From Paraburkholderia monticola (GTDB lineage Bacteria > Pseudomonadota > Gammaproteobacteria > Burkholderiales > Burkholderiaceae), in contig NZ_LRBG01000022.1 in assembly GCF_001580545.1 (NCBI RefSeq), positions 124,001 to 188,000 on the forward strand: a stretch of 64,000 nucleotides of DNA. The letters run 5' to 3'. The position numbers and the translations under genes are program-made. The notes under the pieces were generated by a model that was not told the origin of the DNA, searched no databases, and saw only the letters and a list, made by a program, of their open reading frames with translations. Below are positions 7,305 to 15,786 of this stretch, piece after piece. Within the stretch, counting starts at the first letter, position 1. Each line of letters starts with the position of its first letter.

Positions 7305-7657
7305 TCCGAGTACCTCAGTCGCTGTGGGGGAACAGTTAGCCTAGCCGGCGCCTACAGGAACAGGGAATGGGCGAAGGATGATTTTTGGCTTTTGCTGCGT
7401 CAACAAACGTCAATATTTGTTCGCGCCGGAACGCACGCCGCTCGTGCATCATTTCGCGGCGCTCGCGGATGAACTTCGTGCGGTTGTCGCCAGATACGAA
7501 CCGCAACGCGACCGTCCACGCCATGGCGTCTGTGCGTGGGCGGGGCGACGCAAGACGGGCGGCGCGTATTCCGGTTCTTGTTTGGTTCGGGGGATCAGTG
7601 TTCGCCGCCCGCTTTTCGCGGGCGCTATCGCGAACCGTTGAAATCGACGGAGGGAGA
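7305..7657. other. Gap between toxin gene and tRNA-Leu
   Basis: 353 bp without a gene I can support. Two short open frames (one per strand) lack ribosome sites and recognisable motifs. It would hold the toxin promoter. A GC hairpin at 7607-7623 has no T-run. No tRNA-end duplication, integrase remnant or insertion sequence end is visible. Confidence 0.5.
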
Positions 7658-7742
7658 TGGTGCCGGGGACCGGACTCGAACCGGCAAGCCGTGAAGCGGC
7701 GGATTTTAAGTCCGCTATGTTTACCAATTTCATCACCCCGGC
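7658..7742 (-). tRNA. tRNA-Leu (anticodon UAA)
   Basis: 85 nt on the minus strand including an encoded CCA (7658-7660). The acceptor stem GCCGGGG pairs with CCCCGGC. The anticodon arm GCGGA-CTTAAAA-TCCGC gives anticodon UAA, a long variable arm typical of tRNA-Leu follows, and the T-loop TTCGAGT is present. An ATTCTA (TAGAAT on the minus strand) at 7770-7775 is a likely -10 box about 28 bp upstream. Confidence 0.97.
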
Positions 7743-7785
7743 AGGGGTATGCGTTTTGCGCGGACGCGAATTCTACCATTGCTCG

Positions 7786-7810
7786 CGATCGACGCGATCG
7801 ACGCGATCGG
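7786..7810. repeat. 9-bp direct repeat upstream of tRNA-Leu
   Basis: CGATCGACG occurs twice in tandem with a partial third copy (CGATCGG). It lies over the -35 side of the likely tRNA-Leu promoter and just outside the end of the diguanylate cyclase gene. Confidence 0.7.
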
Positions 7811-7820
7811 CGGTTGCACG

Positions 7821-8888
7821 CTATGACGTCGACGCCGTTTCGTTCGCGATGACCACGCGATCGCGCCCGCCGAGTTTTGCCGCGTACAGATTGGCATCGG
7901 CCTTCTGCAGCCATTCGACATGGTGGCGCATCGCCGGATCGAATTGAGCGACGCCGATGCTCAGCGTGCAAGGGAAGCTCGGATTGTCTCCCTGCGCGTT
8001 CTGCCTGACTGCCGCGACGAGTCGTTCGGCGGCGCCCGATGCGATCGACAGCGTCGTGCCACGCAGTACGACACCGAACTCTTCGCCGCCGTATCGTCCG
8101 ATGCAGTCGCTGTCGTGAAAATGCTCGCGCAGCATCCCGGCCAGCGTTTTCAATACCGCGTCTCCGGTCGGATGTCCGTAGGTATCGTTGATCCGCTTGA
8201 AATGGTCCAGATCGATCAGCAATAGCGACGATGTCCATCCCGCGGTCCGGCATTGCGCGAATTCCGCGGCCAGCAGATTTTCCCACGTGCGACGATTCAG
8301 CAATCCGGTCAGCCCGTCCGTCCGACTGAGTTGCTCAAGCGAACGGGTCTGCTGAGCCAGTTGCTGCGATATCCGGTGCATCGACCACCCCAATACGAGC
8401 GGATAAGCGATGAGAAACGGCAAGCACGCGAGAATGGTCGACATGTGCGACATCGGCTCGAACGCGTACCCGACGACGGCGAGACCAACTAGCAAGCCGG
8501 CAACATGACAAACGAGGCCCCACGCAAATAGCGTGAGCCCGCCTGCCGCCATATTGTCCATGCTGAGCATCACGAGGATGACCGCACTGGGCAGCACGTT
8601 GAATCGCATGGCCGCGACCCAGAATCCGCCGAACAAGGCGTCGATCAGTAAATTGGCCTGTTCGCCGCGATAGGGAATGCTCGATGCGTGGGCGGCGCGG
8701 CGTGCGACATGCGGCCAGATAAATCCGTGAAATACGAGTAGTCCCCATAGCAACGGACCGCGATCCTGTTTCTGGAAAACCGACGCCACGCAAAAAAATC
8801 CCAGTGCCAGCCCTATGACGCGAAGACGATAGATGCGTTCGACGAAACGCTTGCCTTTGCCCGGCATGTGTTTCACTGCAAGTGTCAT
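7821..8888 (-). CDS. Membrane diguanylate cyclase with MASE2 sensor (DgcC/AdrA-like)
   Basis: Makes cyclic di-GMP from two GTP, usually promoting attached growth. 355 residues. The N-terminal half (about 1-175) is a MASE2-type membrane sensor with several hydrophobic segments (GLALGFFCVASV, AVILVMLSMDNMAAGG, LVCHVAGLLVGLAVVGY). A GGDEF domain follows, beginning RTDGLTGLLNRRTW, with metal-binding LLLIDLDHFKRIND and an active-site loop RYGGEEF near residue 268, so the enzyme should be active. I see no RxxD inhibition site before the GGEEF. The architecture matches DgcC/AdrA. It is transcribed toward the tRNA-Leu and appears monocistronic. Confidence 0.9.
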   Translation of the reverse strand: MTLAVKHMPGKGKRFVERIYRLRVIGLALGFFCVASVFQKQDRGPLLWGLLVFHGFIWPHVARRAAHASSIPYRGEQANLLIDALFGGFWVAAMRFNVLPSAVILVMLSMDNMAAGGLTLFAWGLVCHVAGLLVGLAVVGYAFEPMSHMSTILACLPFLIAYPLVLGWSMHRISQQLAQQTRSLEQLSRTDGLTGLLNRRTWENLLAAEFAQCRTAGWTSSLLLIDLDHFKRINDTYGHPTGDAVLKTLAGMLREHFHDSDCIGRYGGEEFGVVLRGTTLSIASGAAERLVAAVRQNAQGDNPSFPCTLSIGVAQFDPAMRHHVEWLQKADANLYAAKLGGRDRVVIANETASTS

Positions 8889-9083
8889 AAGGCCCCTTCG
8901 GTTGGCGCGCGCCTTGAACGCCGATTCGAATTTAGCGCTTGCTTATTATGCCGCGTTAAGGTGGGCCTTCTGCATTAATTTGCTCGCGATCGAATCAAGG
9001 GAAACCAGGGATTTACGTCGATGCCGTCTCGATGGTCGATTCGAAATCGGCGAAAATACTGGATTCGACGGAGTCCGAACTCG

Positions 9084-9584
9084 ATGTCTCACCTGAAATA
9101 CCTGACCGGCTACCCCGCACCTCTGCAAGACAAGGTGAGAACGCTGATCGCGGCCGATCAGCTCGGCTCGTACCTCGCGCAGAAATACCCGAACACGCAC
9201 GACGTGCAGACCGACCGCGCGCTGTACGCGTACTGCGCGGAGCTCAAGCGCGAGCACCTGCGCAGCGCCGAGCAGATCGACAAGGTCACGTACGACAGCA
9301 AGCTCGACGTCGTGCGTCACGCGCTCGGTTTGCACACGAGCATTTCGCGCGTGCAAGGCGGCAAGCTGAAGGCGAAGAAGGAAATCCGCATTGCGTCGCT
9401 GTTCAAGTCGGCGGCGCCGGAGTTTCTGAAGATGATCGTCGTGCACGAACTCGCTCATCTGAAAGAGAGCGATCACAACAAGGCGTTCTATCGTCTGTGC
9501 GAGTTCATGCAGCCGGGTTACCACCAGATCGAATTCGATCTACGTCTGTATCTGACGCATCGCGATCTGGCGAAGAAGGCCTGA
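9084..9584 (+). CDS. YgjP/DUF45-type M48-like metallopeptidase
   Basis: Predicted zinc-dependent peptidase, 166 residues, cytoplasmic. The catalytic HExxH motif is clear: VVHELAHLKESDHNKAFY with His121, Glu122 and His125, and a downstream His131. The HELAHxxExxHxxxF arrangement is typical of the YgjP-like (DUF45) group. Start ATG 9084 matches the family-like opening MSHLKYLTGYP; an earlier in-frame ATG at 9021 adds Arg-rich residues over the intergenic region. It ends 2 bp before the stop of the convergent oxidoreductase gene. The physiological substrate is unknown. Confidence 0.85.
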   Translation: MSHLKYLTGYPAPLQDKVRTLIAADQLGSYLAQKYPNTHDVQTDRALYAYCAELKREHLRSAEQIDKVTYDSKLDVVRHALGLHTSISRVQGGKLKAKKEIRIASLFKSAAPEFLKMIVVHELAHLKESDHNKAFYRLCEFMQPGYHQIEFDLRLYLTHRDLAKKA

Positions 9585-9586
9585 GT

Positions 9587-11932
9587 TCAAGCCGCCAGCG
9601 TCGCGCCATCGCTCGGCGCCGACGCGCTCAACAAGACTGGAATCGACTTCGACGTCGGCGTGCCCGCGCCATCGGCGACCGAGGAGAGCGGCACCAGCGG
9701 ATTCGTCTCCGGATAGTAGGCGCCGAGGCAACCGCGCGGAATGTCGTACTCGACGAGCAGAAAGCCGTCCACACGCCGCTCGATGCCATCGGCCCACACG
9801 CTCGTGATATCCACACGCTGACCGGCCGCGAAACCGAGCATCGCGAGATCGTCGCGGTTGGCGAACAGCACGCGCCGCTGGCCATACACGCCGCGATAAC
9901 GGTCGTCGAGACCGTAAATCGTCGTGTTGTACTGATCATGTGAGCGGGTGGTCATCAGCGTCATCAGGCGCTCGCCGTGACGCTTCCGCGCCTGGTGAAT
10001 CGGCGTGTCGAGCGCGATCGCGTGGGCGATGAACTGCGCCTTGCCGCTCGGCGTCTTCCAGATGCGATCGCGCGACGCCACGCCGAGATGGAAACCGCCC
10101 GGCTTCTTCAGGCGCTCGTTGTAGGCGTCGAAGCCGTCGATCACCTTCGCGATGCCGTCGCGAATCAGCGCGTAGTCGGCCGCCTGCGCGAGCCAGTCCA
10201 CCTTGGCGCTGCCCAACGTCGCGTGGGCCATGCCGGCGACGATCGCCACTTCGGAGAGCAGATTGTCCGATGCCGGCTTGTTCATGCCATACGAGATGTG
10301 CACCATGCTCATCGAATCCTCGACGCTGACGCCTTGCGCCACGCCGTTTTGCAGATCGATCTCGGTGCGCCCGAGCGTCGGCAGGATCAGCGCGTCGCGG
10401 CCATGCACGAGGTGGCTGCGATTGAGCTTGGTCGTCACGTGCACGGTCAGATCGCACGCGCGCATCGCGTCCCACGTGCGCGGCGTGTCCGGCGTCGCGA
10501 TCGAGAAATTGCCGCCCAGGCCGATGAACACCTTGACCTTGCCATCGAGCATCGCCTGAATCGTGTTGACGACGTCGAGCCCATGCTCGCGCGGCGGTGC
10601 GAAATCGTAGGCGGCGCCGAGCTTGTCGAGAAACGCGTCGGTCGGCTTTTCCTCGATGCCGACCGTGCGGTTGCCCTGCACGTTCGAGTGGCCGCGCACC
10701 GGGCACAAGCCCGCGCCGCGCCGGCCGATATTGCCGCGCATCATCATCAGGTTCGACAGCAGTTGTACCGTCGCGACCGAGTTCTTGTGCTGCGTGAGGC
10801 CCATGCCCCACGTCGAGATCACCGCGCGGCCCTTCACGTAGATGTCGGCGAGCTTCAGGACCTCGTCGAACGGCACGCCTGCCTCGGCGACGATCGTGTC
10901 CCAGCGCTCGGCGCGCAGATCGTCGGCGAATGCCTCGAAGCCGACCGTGTGTTCGGCGATGAAGCCGACGTCGAGCACGCGCTCGAGGCCCGAGGCGAGC
11001 GCTTCATCGTCGAGTTCGAGCACGCGCTTGGCGACGCCCTTGATCAGCGCGAAATCGCCGCCGACTTTCGGCCGGATGAACACCGAGCTGATCTTCGTGC
11101 TGCCCATCGTCAGCATTTCGACCGGATGCTGCGGGCTCGCGAAGCGTTCGAGACCGCGCTCCTTCAGCGGATTGATCGACACGATCGTCGCGCCGCGCTT
11201 CGCGCATTCGCGCAATTCGCCGAGCATGCGCGGATGGTTGGTGGCCGGGTTCTGGCCGAAGATCAGCAAGGTGTCCGCGTGTTCGAAGTCCTCGAGCGTG
11301 ACCGTGCCCTTGCCGATGCCGACCGTGTGCGGCAGGCCACGGCTGGTCGCTTCGTGGCACATGTTCGAGCAGTCGGGGAAATTGTTGGTGCCGTACATGC
11401 GCACGAACAACTGGTACAGGAACGCGGCTTCGTTGCTCGCGCGACCCGACGTATAGAACGCGGCGCGGTTCGGATCGTCGAGGTGTTTCAGATGACTCGC
11501 GATCAGCTCGAACGCCGCATCCCAGCCGATCGGCACGTAGCGGTCGCGCGCGGCGTCGTAGACGAGCGGATCGGTCAGACGGCCATGCTGTTCGAGCTCG
11601 AAGTCCGATTGCGTCATCAGCTCGGCGACGCTGTGCCGCTCGAAGAACGCGGGCGTCACGCGCTTGGCCGTAGCCTCGGCGGCCACCGCCTTGACGCCGT
11701 TTTCGCAGAACTCGAAGGTCGACGCATGCTCGCGATCCGGCCACGCGCAGCCGGGGCAGTCGAAGCCGTCGGGCTGGTTCTGCTTGAGCAGCGTGCGGTA
11801 GTTGCCGCCCGCGACTTTCTCCTTGATCAGGTTGATCGCGACATACTTCAGCGCGCCCCAACCGGCGGCGGGGTGCTTGTACGGCTCGATGCGGGCTTCT
11901 GAACCAGTTTCGATGCGGGCTTCGTTCTTCAT
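9587..11932 (-). CDS. FdhF/YdeP-family molybdopterin oxidoreductase
   Basis: 781 residues, predicted cytoplasmic (no Tat signal). It belongs to the formate-dehydrogenase-like bis-MGD enzymes of the YdeP group. N-terminal cysteines (FDCPGCAWPD, then EFCENGVKA) match the reduced iron-sulfur motif of this group. The molybdopterin domains show YTSGRASNEAAFLYQLFVR, NFPDCSNMCHEATSRGL, LIFGQNPATNHPRML and a C-terminal dinucleotide-binding part (MTLMTTRSHDQYNTTIYGLDDRYRGV). The reaction is unknown; YdeP in Escherichia coli is linked to acid resistance. No fdhD or electron-transfer gene is next to it. The divergent neighbour is a MocR regulator 141 bp away. The two convergent genes 9084-9584 and this one leave only 2 bp between stops. 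Confidence 0.9.
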   Translation of the reverse strand: MKNEARIETGSEARIEPYKHPAAGWGALKYVAINLIKEKVAGGNYRTLLKQNQPDGFDCPGCAWPDREHASTFEFCENGVKAVAAEATAKRVTPAFFERHSVAELMTQSDFELEQHGRLTDPLVYDAARDRYVPIGWDAAFELIASHLKHLDDPNRAAFYTSGRASNEAAFLYQLFVRMYGTNNFPDCSNMCHEATSRGLPHTVGIGKGTVTLEDFEHADTLLIFGQNPATNHPRMLGELRECAKRGATIVSINPLKERGLERFASPQHPVEMLTMGSTKISSVFIRPKVGGDFALIKGVAKRVLELDDEALASGLERVLDVGFIAEHTVGFEAFADDLRAERWDTIVAEAGVPFDEVLKLADIYVKGRAVISTWGMGLTQHKNSVATVQLLSNLMMMRGNIGRRGAGLCPVRGHSNVQGNRTVGIEEKPTDAFLDKLGAAYDFAPPREHGLDVVNTIQAMLDGKVKVFIGLGGNFSIATPDTPRTWDAMRACDLTVHVTTKLNRSHLVHGRDALILPTLGRTEIDLQNGVAQGVSVEDSMSMVHISYGMNKPASDNLLSEVAIVAGMAHATLGSAKVDWLAQAADYALIRDGIAKVIDGFDAYNERLKKPGGFHLGVASRDRIWKTPSGKAQFIAHAIALDTPIHQARKRHGERLMTLMTTRSHDQYNTTIYGLDDRYRGVYGQRRVLFANRDDLAMLGFAAGQRVDITSVWADGIERRVDGFLLVEYDIPRGCLGAYYPETNPLVPLSSVADGAGTPTSKSIPVLLSASAPSDGATLAA

Positions 11933-12073
11933 GACGTGGCAATGGACGGATTCGACAGGCCTTGCAGACCAATGTCCCAGAGCCTACTGTGTTCCACAAA
12001 CTGCGTCGGATACAGAAAATCGGAAAGAATAGGAGTACAGTTGCGCGACCGTACCTGAAGCCGTCCGACTCGC

Positions 12074-13510
12074 ATGAAGCTCTACGAGAAACTCGCCGAC
12101 GAAATCACCGAAGCCGTGCGCCGCGGCGTATTCACGGCCGGCGAGCGGATTGCGTCGGTGCGCCAGGCGAGCCAGCAGCACGGCGTCAGCATCAAGACGG
12201 TGCTGCATGCATATGCGCTGCTGGAGAGCCGCGGCATCGTCGAGAGCCGGCCGCAATCGGGCTACTTCGTGCGCGACGCGGCCGCACGGGCGCTCGCGCC
12301 GGCCCCGCCCGCGGCACGCGCGGGCCGCAAGTCGGCGGCGCCGCCGCCGGTGCCCGCGACGGTCGACGTGAGCCGCCTCGTGCTGTCGACTTTGCGCAGC
12401 ATCCGCGCCCACGACGCCGTGCCGTTCGGCTCGCCGTATCCTGATCCGTCGCTGTTCCCGTGGCGGCGCATCAACCAGTACGCGAACGCGATTGCGCGCC
12501 GTCACGCGAGCTGGAACCTGATCGACGATCTGCCGCCGGGCAACCCCGAGCTGATCCGGCAGATCGCGCGGCGCTATGCGGAAAACGGGCTGCCGGTCGA
12601 TCCGGGCGAGATCGTCATCACGCTCGGCGCGACCGAGGCGATCAACCTGAGCCTGCAGGCGGTCGCGAAGCCGGGTGACACTGTCGCGGTCGAATCGCCG
12701 ACTTACTACGCGATGCTGCACGCGATCGAGCGTCTCGGCATGCGCGCAATCGAGGTGGCGACCCATCCGGTCGACGGCATCGATATCGACGCGCTCGCGA
12801 AAGTGATCGCGCGACAGAAGATCGCCGCCTGCATGGTGATGCCGAATTTCCAGAACCCACTCGGTTTCTGCATGTCCGACGAGCGCAAGCGGCAGCTGGT
12901 CGAACTGCTGGCCGCGCACGAGATTCCGGCGATCGAGAACGACGTCTACCAGGAGCTGTATTTCGGCGACACGCGGCCGTCGACGCTGAAAACCTTCGAC
13001 ACCCAAGGGCTCGTGCTGCACTGTGCGTCGTTTTCGAAAAGCCTGACGGCGTCCTACCGGATAGGCTGGGCGTTGCCGGGGCGTTATCGCGCGCAGGTCG
13101 AGAAGCTCAAGTTCCTGAATACGCTGACGACGCCGTCGGTGCCGCAGGTCGCGGTCGCCGATTATCTGCGTCAGGATGGCTACGACCGGCATTTGCGGCA
13201 CTTGCGCCGGGTGTATCGGCAGCAGGCGAGCATCATGAGCGCGCTGGTGCTGCGCTTCTTTCCGGTCGGCACGCGGGTGTCGACGCCGCAGGGCGGCTAC
13301 GTGCTGTGGGTCGAGCTGCCGGCCGCGATCGATTCGATGCGGCTTTATCGGGCGGCGCTCGAACGCGGGATCACGGTCGGGCCGGGGATGATGTTTTCGA
13401 CTCGCAACGATTTTCGGCACTTCATCCGGCTCAACTACAGCTATCCGTGGACCGCGCAGGCCGAAGCGGCGTTGAAGACGCTCGGCGAGCTCGCCACCGG
13501 GATGGCGTGA
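12074..13510 (+). CDS. MocR/YdcR-type regulator (GntR HTH plus aminotransferase fold)
   Basis: 478 residues. An N-terminal winged helix of the GntR type (YEKLADEITEAVRRGVF, then IASVRQASQQHGVSIKTVLHAY) is joined by an Ala/Pro linker (about 76-98) to a class I aminotransferase-like domain. That domain has the PLP lysine in SFSKSLTASYRIGW (about residue 321), the NFQNPLGF turn and a terminal IRLNYSYPW. Such proteins usually sense PLP or an amine and act as regulators, although aminotransferase activity cannot be excluded. It is divergent from the YdeP-like oxidoreductase gene, so that gene is a natural candidate target. The next HTH gene follows after 46 bp. Confidence 0.9.
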   Translation: MKLYEKLADEITEAVRRGVFTAGERIASVRQASQQHGVSIKTVLHAYALLESRGIVESRPQSGYFVRDAAARALAPAPPAARAGRKSAAPPPVPATVDVSRLVLSTLRSIRAHDAVPFGSPYPDPSLFPWRRINQYANAIARRHASWNLIDDLPPGNPELIRQIARRYAENGLPVDPGEIVITLGATEAINLSLQAVAKPGDTVAVESPTYYAMLHAIERLGMRAIEVATHPVDGIDIDALAKVIARQKIAACMVMPNFQNPLGFCMSDERKRQLVELLAAHEIPAIENDVYQELYFGDTRPSTLKTFDTQGLVLHCASFSKSLTASYRIGWALPGRYRAQVEKLKFLNTLTTPSVPQVAVADYLRQDGYDRHLRHLRRVYRQQASIMSALVLRFFPVGTRVSTPQGGYVLWVELPAAIDSMRLYRAALERGITVGPGMMFSTRNDFRHFIRLNYSYPWTAQAEAALKTLGELATGMA

Positions 13511-13556
13511 GCGGGTCAACGGCCACGCAACTGGCGCACGACGACAGGGAGACTCC

Positions 13557-13847
13557 ATGAACGACGACGACATCGACCCGCAACTGGCCGCGATACTCGC
13601 GCAGCTATGGCGCGCGCATCGCGAGACGCCGCGGCGCGCGTGGTCGCTCGCGAAGCTGTCGAAGCAGGCCGGCGTGCCGATGAGCAGCTTGCGGCGGCAA
13701 TTGACTGCGCTCTCGGACGGCGGCCTCGTCGACACGATGTTCCACGACGACGGCACCGGTGCCGCGTCGCTGAGCGAGATCGGCGCGCAGCTTTGCGCGG
13801 AACTGTTCGGCACCGGCGAGGGCGACGAGCCGTCCGCTGCCGGTTGA
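13557..13847 (+). CDS. Small winged-helix transcriptional regulator
   Basis: 96 residues. The centre reads as a winged helix (SLAKLSKQAGVPMSSLRRQLTALSDGGLVDTMFHDDGTGAASLSEIG), the order recognition helix then wing seen in ArsR/MarR/IclR-like small regulators. It starts 46 bp after the MocR gene on the same strand with a GGGAGACTCC ribosome site before the ATG. No effector domain or metal-binding cysteines are present. The target is unknown; the MocR gene or the oxidoreductase region are the nearest candidates. Confidence 0.75.
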   Translation: MNDDDIDPQLAAILAQLWRAHRETPRRAWSLAKLSKQAGVPMSSLRRQLTALSDGGLVDTMFHDDGTGAASLSEIGAQLCAELFGTGEGDEPSAAG

Positions 13848-13930
13848 GTCTGCCGGCGTAATTGCCGCTGCAAGCGCAAGTCATCCGATCCGCGCGAGGT
13901 CAACCGCTCTTGCCGGCGTATGCCGCCGTT

Positions 13931-14488
13931 TCATTGCCCGGTGCTCGCTTGCACCTGCGCTTGCGGGGACGCCATGTCCGCCGCCTCCAATGTCGCCACG
14001 CCGCAGAACCAGTCGGCATCGTGCGGCTGATACTTCCACCGCTTGCCGGATTGCCCGATCACGCTCGGACATTGCTCGTTCACGTTGAGACCCGGCTTCG
14101 CGGCCGTGCATTGCAGCGTCGAAGCGTCCACGATCGGTTCCGTGGACACCGCGTGTCGCGCGCCGCCCGGCAGGCTCGCCAGCAGTCGCTGCAATTCGTC
14201 GATCCGCGTCGCGTACCAGCTCTGCAAGCACGCGGCGTCGCGGCAGTTTGCTTCGCGCCAGGCCCACTTGCTATCGCTGTCGTCGATGAACATGCGGCGC
14301 TGGGTGACTCGTCGACGGGCTTTCCAGTAGAGTCGGCCCAAGGTGTCGTCGAGCGTCGACAGCGCGGGGTCGCCGCAGATCACGCGCTCGGTCGGCGAGC
14401 GGCCGCGCTGGCAGTCGAAGCTCGTGGCGTGGGCACACGGATGTGCGAGCAGCAGTCCGGCGATCAGAAGTGGGCGGAAGAGGTTCAT
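13931..14488 (-). CDS. LprI-like (DUF1311) secreted protein
   Basis: 185 residues, exported: signal MNLFRPLLIAGLLLAHPCAHA, cut before TSFDC. The N-terminal part fits the DUF1311/LprI pattern, with paired cysteines in SFDCQRGRSPTERVICGDPALSTLDDTLGRLYWKA and a second pair in ANCRDAACLQSWYATRIDEL, which includes the usual cysteine-containing R-x-L-x-x-L type ending. LprI of Mycobacterium inhibits lysozyme; whether this one does is not known. The C-terminal half (about 115-185) is unassigned and carries further cysteines (QCTAAKPG, EQCPS, WFCGVATLE). I use the ATG at 14488 because the signal follows directly; the open frame extends ten residues upstream. Confidence 0.78.
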   Translation of the reverse strand: MNLFRPLLIAGLLLAHPCAHATSFDCQRGRSPTERVICGDPALSTLDDTLGRLYWKARRRVTQRRMFIDDSDSKWAWREANCRDAACLQSWYATRIDELQRLLASLPGGARHAVSTEPIVDASTLQCTAAKPGLNVNEQCPSVIGQSGKRWKYQPHDADWFCGVATLEAADMASPQAQVQASTGQ

Positions 14489-14777
14489 CGGGGTCCCGGC
14501 GATGCATGGATTGATCATGCTGCCGATGATCGGCCGGCCACGCGCCTAGCAGACCGCCGAACAACGCGGGAGTTCGGGCGAGTCGTTACCAGATGTTGCC
14601 GGGCGGGGCGCCGGCTGGCATATGTCGTGCGTGGGCGGCAGGGCGGCGCTGCAAGGCGTGTGCGGTCGGCGCGCATGCGCGTTCGCGTGTCACGAAGTGG
14701 AGGCAACGTCTATATATTGGTAGTGGGGGTACGCAGGCCGGGCCGGTGAAAACGCGGCCATCAAAAAGGGAGAAAGA

Positions 14778-15593
14778 ATGAAGCGACAAGTTGTTGTCGG
14801 TTTTTACGTGGTGGCGGGCCTTCTGACGCTGCCCGGCGCGGCCAATGCGCAGTCGCAGGCCTATACGAACAGCGGGACCAACGTGCGCGCGGGTCCGGCA
14901 TCCGACTACCCGATCGTCACGCAACTGCCGGCCGGCGTTCCGGTCTCGGTGATGGGGTGCCTGAGCAACTATCAATGGTGCGACGTCGCCGCGCCGAATC
15001 TGCGCGGCTGGGTCTATGCATCGCGGCTCAGTTCGCCGTACCAGGGCGGCTACATGCCGCTGAACTACGGGGCCACGCTCGGCTTGCCGATCCTCGCATT
15101 CTCGATCGGCGATTACTGGGGCAACTACTATCGCGGGCGGCCGTGGTATGGCCAGCAATCGCGCTGGTCGCACCATGCGCCGCCCCCGCCGCCGCGTCCC
15201 GGCGCTGGGCGTCCGCCGCCGAACTACCGGCCGCCGCAAGGGCACCCGGGTGGCCGGCCGCCGGGACATGCGGGAGGCCGGCCGCCGGGTGGTCCGCCGC
15301 CGGGCGGACCGCCTCCGGGTAACCCGGGCGGAAGACCGCCGGGCAACGAGGGTGGACGGCCGCCGGGTGGGCCGCCGCCAGGCAACGCGGGTGGAAGACC
15401 GCAGGGCGGTCCGCCGCCGGGGCATCAAGGTGGCCCGCAAGGCGGTGGCAACCGACCCCAAGGCGGTCCTTCGGGCGGTCATCAAGGCGGACCTCAGGGC
15501 GGTCCCCCGGGCGGCCATCAAGGCGGCCCCCAAGGCGGAGGAGGCGGCGGAGGCGGCGGGCAACGCCCCCCCGGAGGTGGCGGCAACAATTGA
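14778..15593 (+). CDS. Secreted SH3b-domain protein with long Pro/Gly-rich tail
   Basis: 271 residues. A signal peptide (about 1-24, ending AANA) is followed by an SH3b domain (about 28-90: YTNSGTNVRAGPASDYPIVTQLPAGVPVSV, WCDVAAPNLRGWVYASRLSS). A Tyr/Trp-rich spacer (DYWGNYYRGRPWYGQQSRW) and a low-complexity tail (about 133-271) of GGRPPG, GGPPPG and GGHQGGPQ repeats complete it. SH3b domains bind peptidoglycan or peptides, so a periplasmic or wall-associated role is likely. The tail repeats are imperfect and could be length-variable. Start ATG 14778 has AGGGAGAAAGA just upstream. It appears to be transcribed alone. Confidence 0.85.
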   Translation: MKRQVVVGFYVVAGLLTLPGAANAQSQAYTNSGTNVRAGPASDYPIVTQLPAGVPVSVMGCLSNYQWCDVAAPNLRGWVYASRLSSPYQGGYMPLNYGATLGLPILAFSIGDYWGNYYRGRPWYGQQSRWSHHAPPPPPRPGAGRPPPNYRPPQGHPGGRPPGHAGGRPPGGPPPGGPPPGNPGGRPPGNEGGRPPGGPPPGNAGGRPQGGPPPGHQGGPQGGGNRPQGGPSGGHQGGPQGGPPGGHQGGPQGGGGGGGGGQRPPGGGGNN

Positions 15594-15786
15594 GGCATTG
15601 ACGCGGCCGTCCCGCTGGGGACAATGGAAGCCACCGGCTGCCGAAGCGTGCCGCGTCAGCCCATGCTTGCACGCCCCACGCGCAATCGCGCGCCCGCGAT
15701 GCATTGCAATTTTTTCCGCCGGGTTAGTGTAAACCCCGGTGTGCCGCGTACACTGACGTGCCGATGTTGGGTTGGGGGGCGCAACT

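Noticed and set aside
7607..7623. Hairpin GCCCGC-TTTTC-GCGGGC downstream of tRNA-Leu as a terminator
   Set aside because: No T-run follows on the minus strand, so I do not call it a terminator.
7305..7657. Attachment-site duplicate of the tRNA-Leu 3' end
   Set aside because: I looked for a copy of the tRNA 3' end on the far side of the toxin pair (6028-6167) and found none.
9977..11902. 641-residue frame opposite the molybdopterin oxidoreductase
   Set aside because: Shadow frame: His/Arg/Val-rich with no motifs, while the minus strand encodes a complete YdeP-type enzyme.
15240..15593. Repeat array in the Pro/Gly tail as a possible CRISPR or satellite
   Set aside because: The units are short, imperfect and in frame inside a coding region; there are no spacers.
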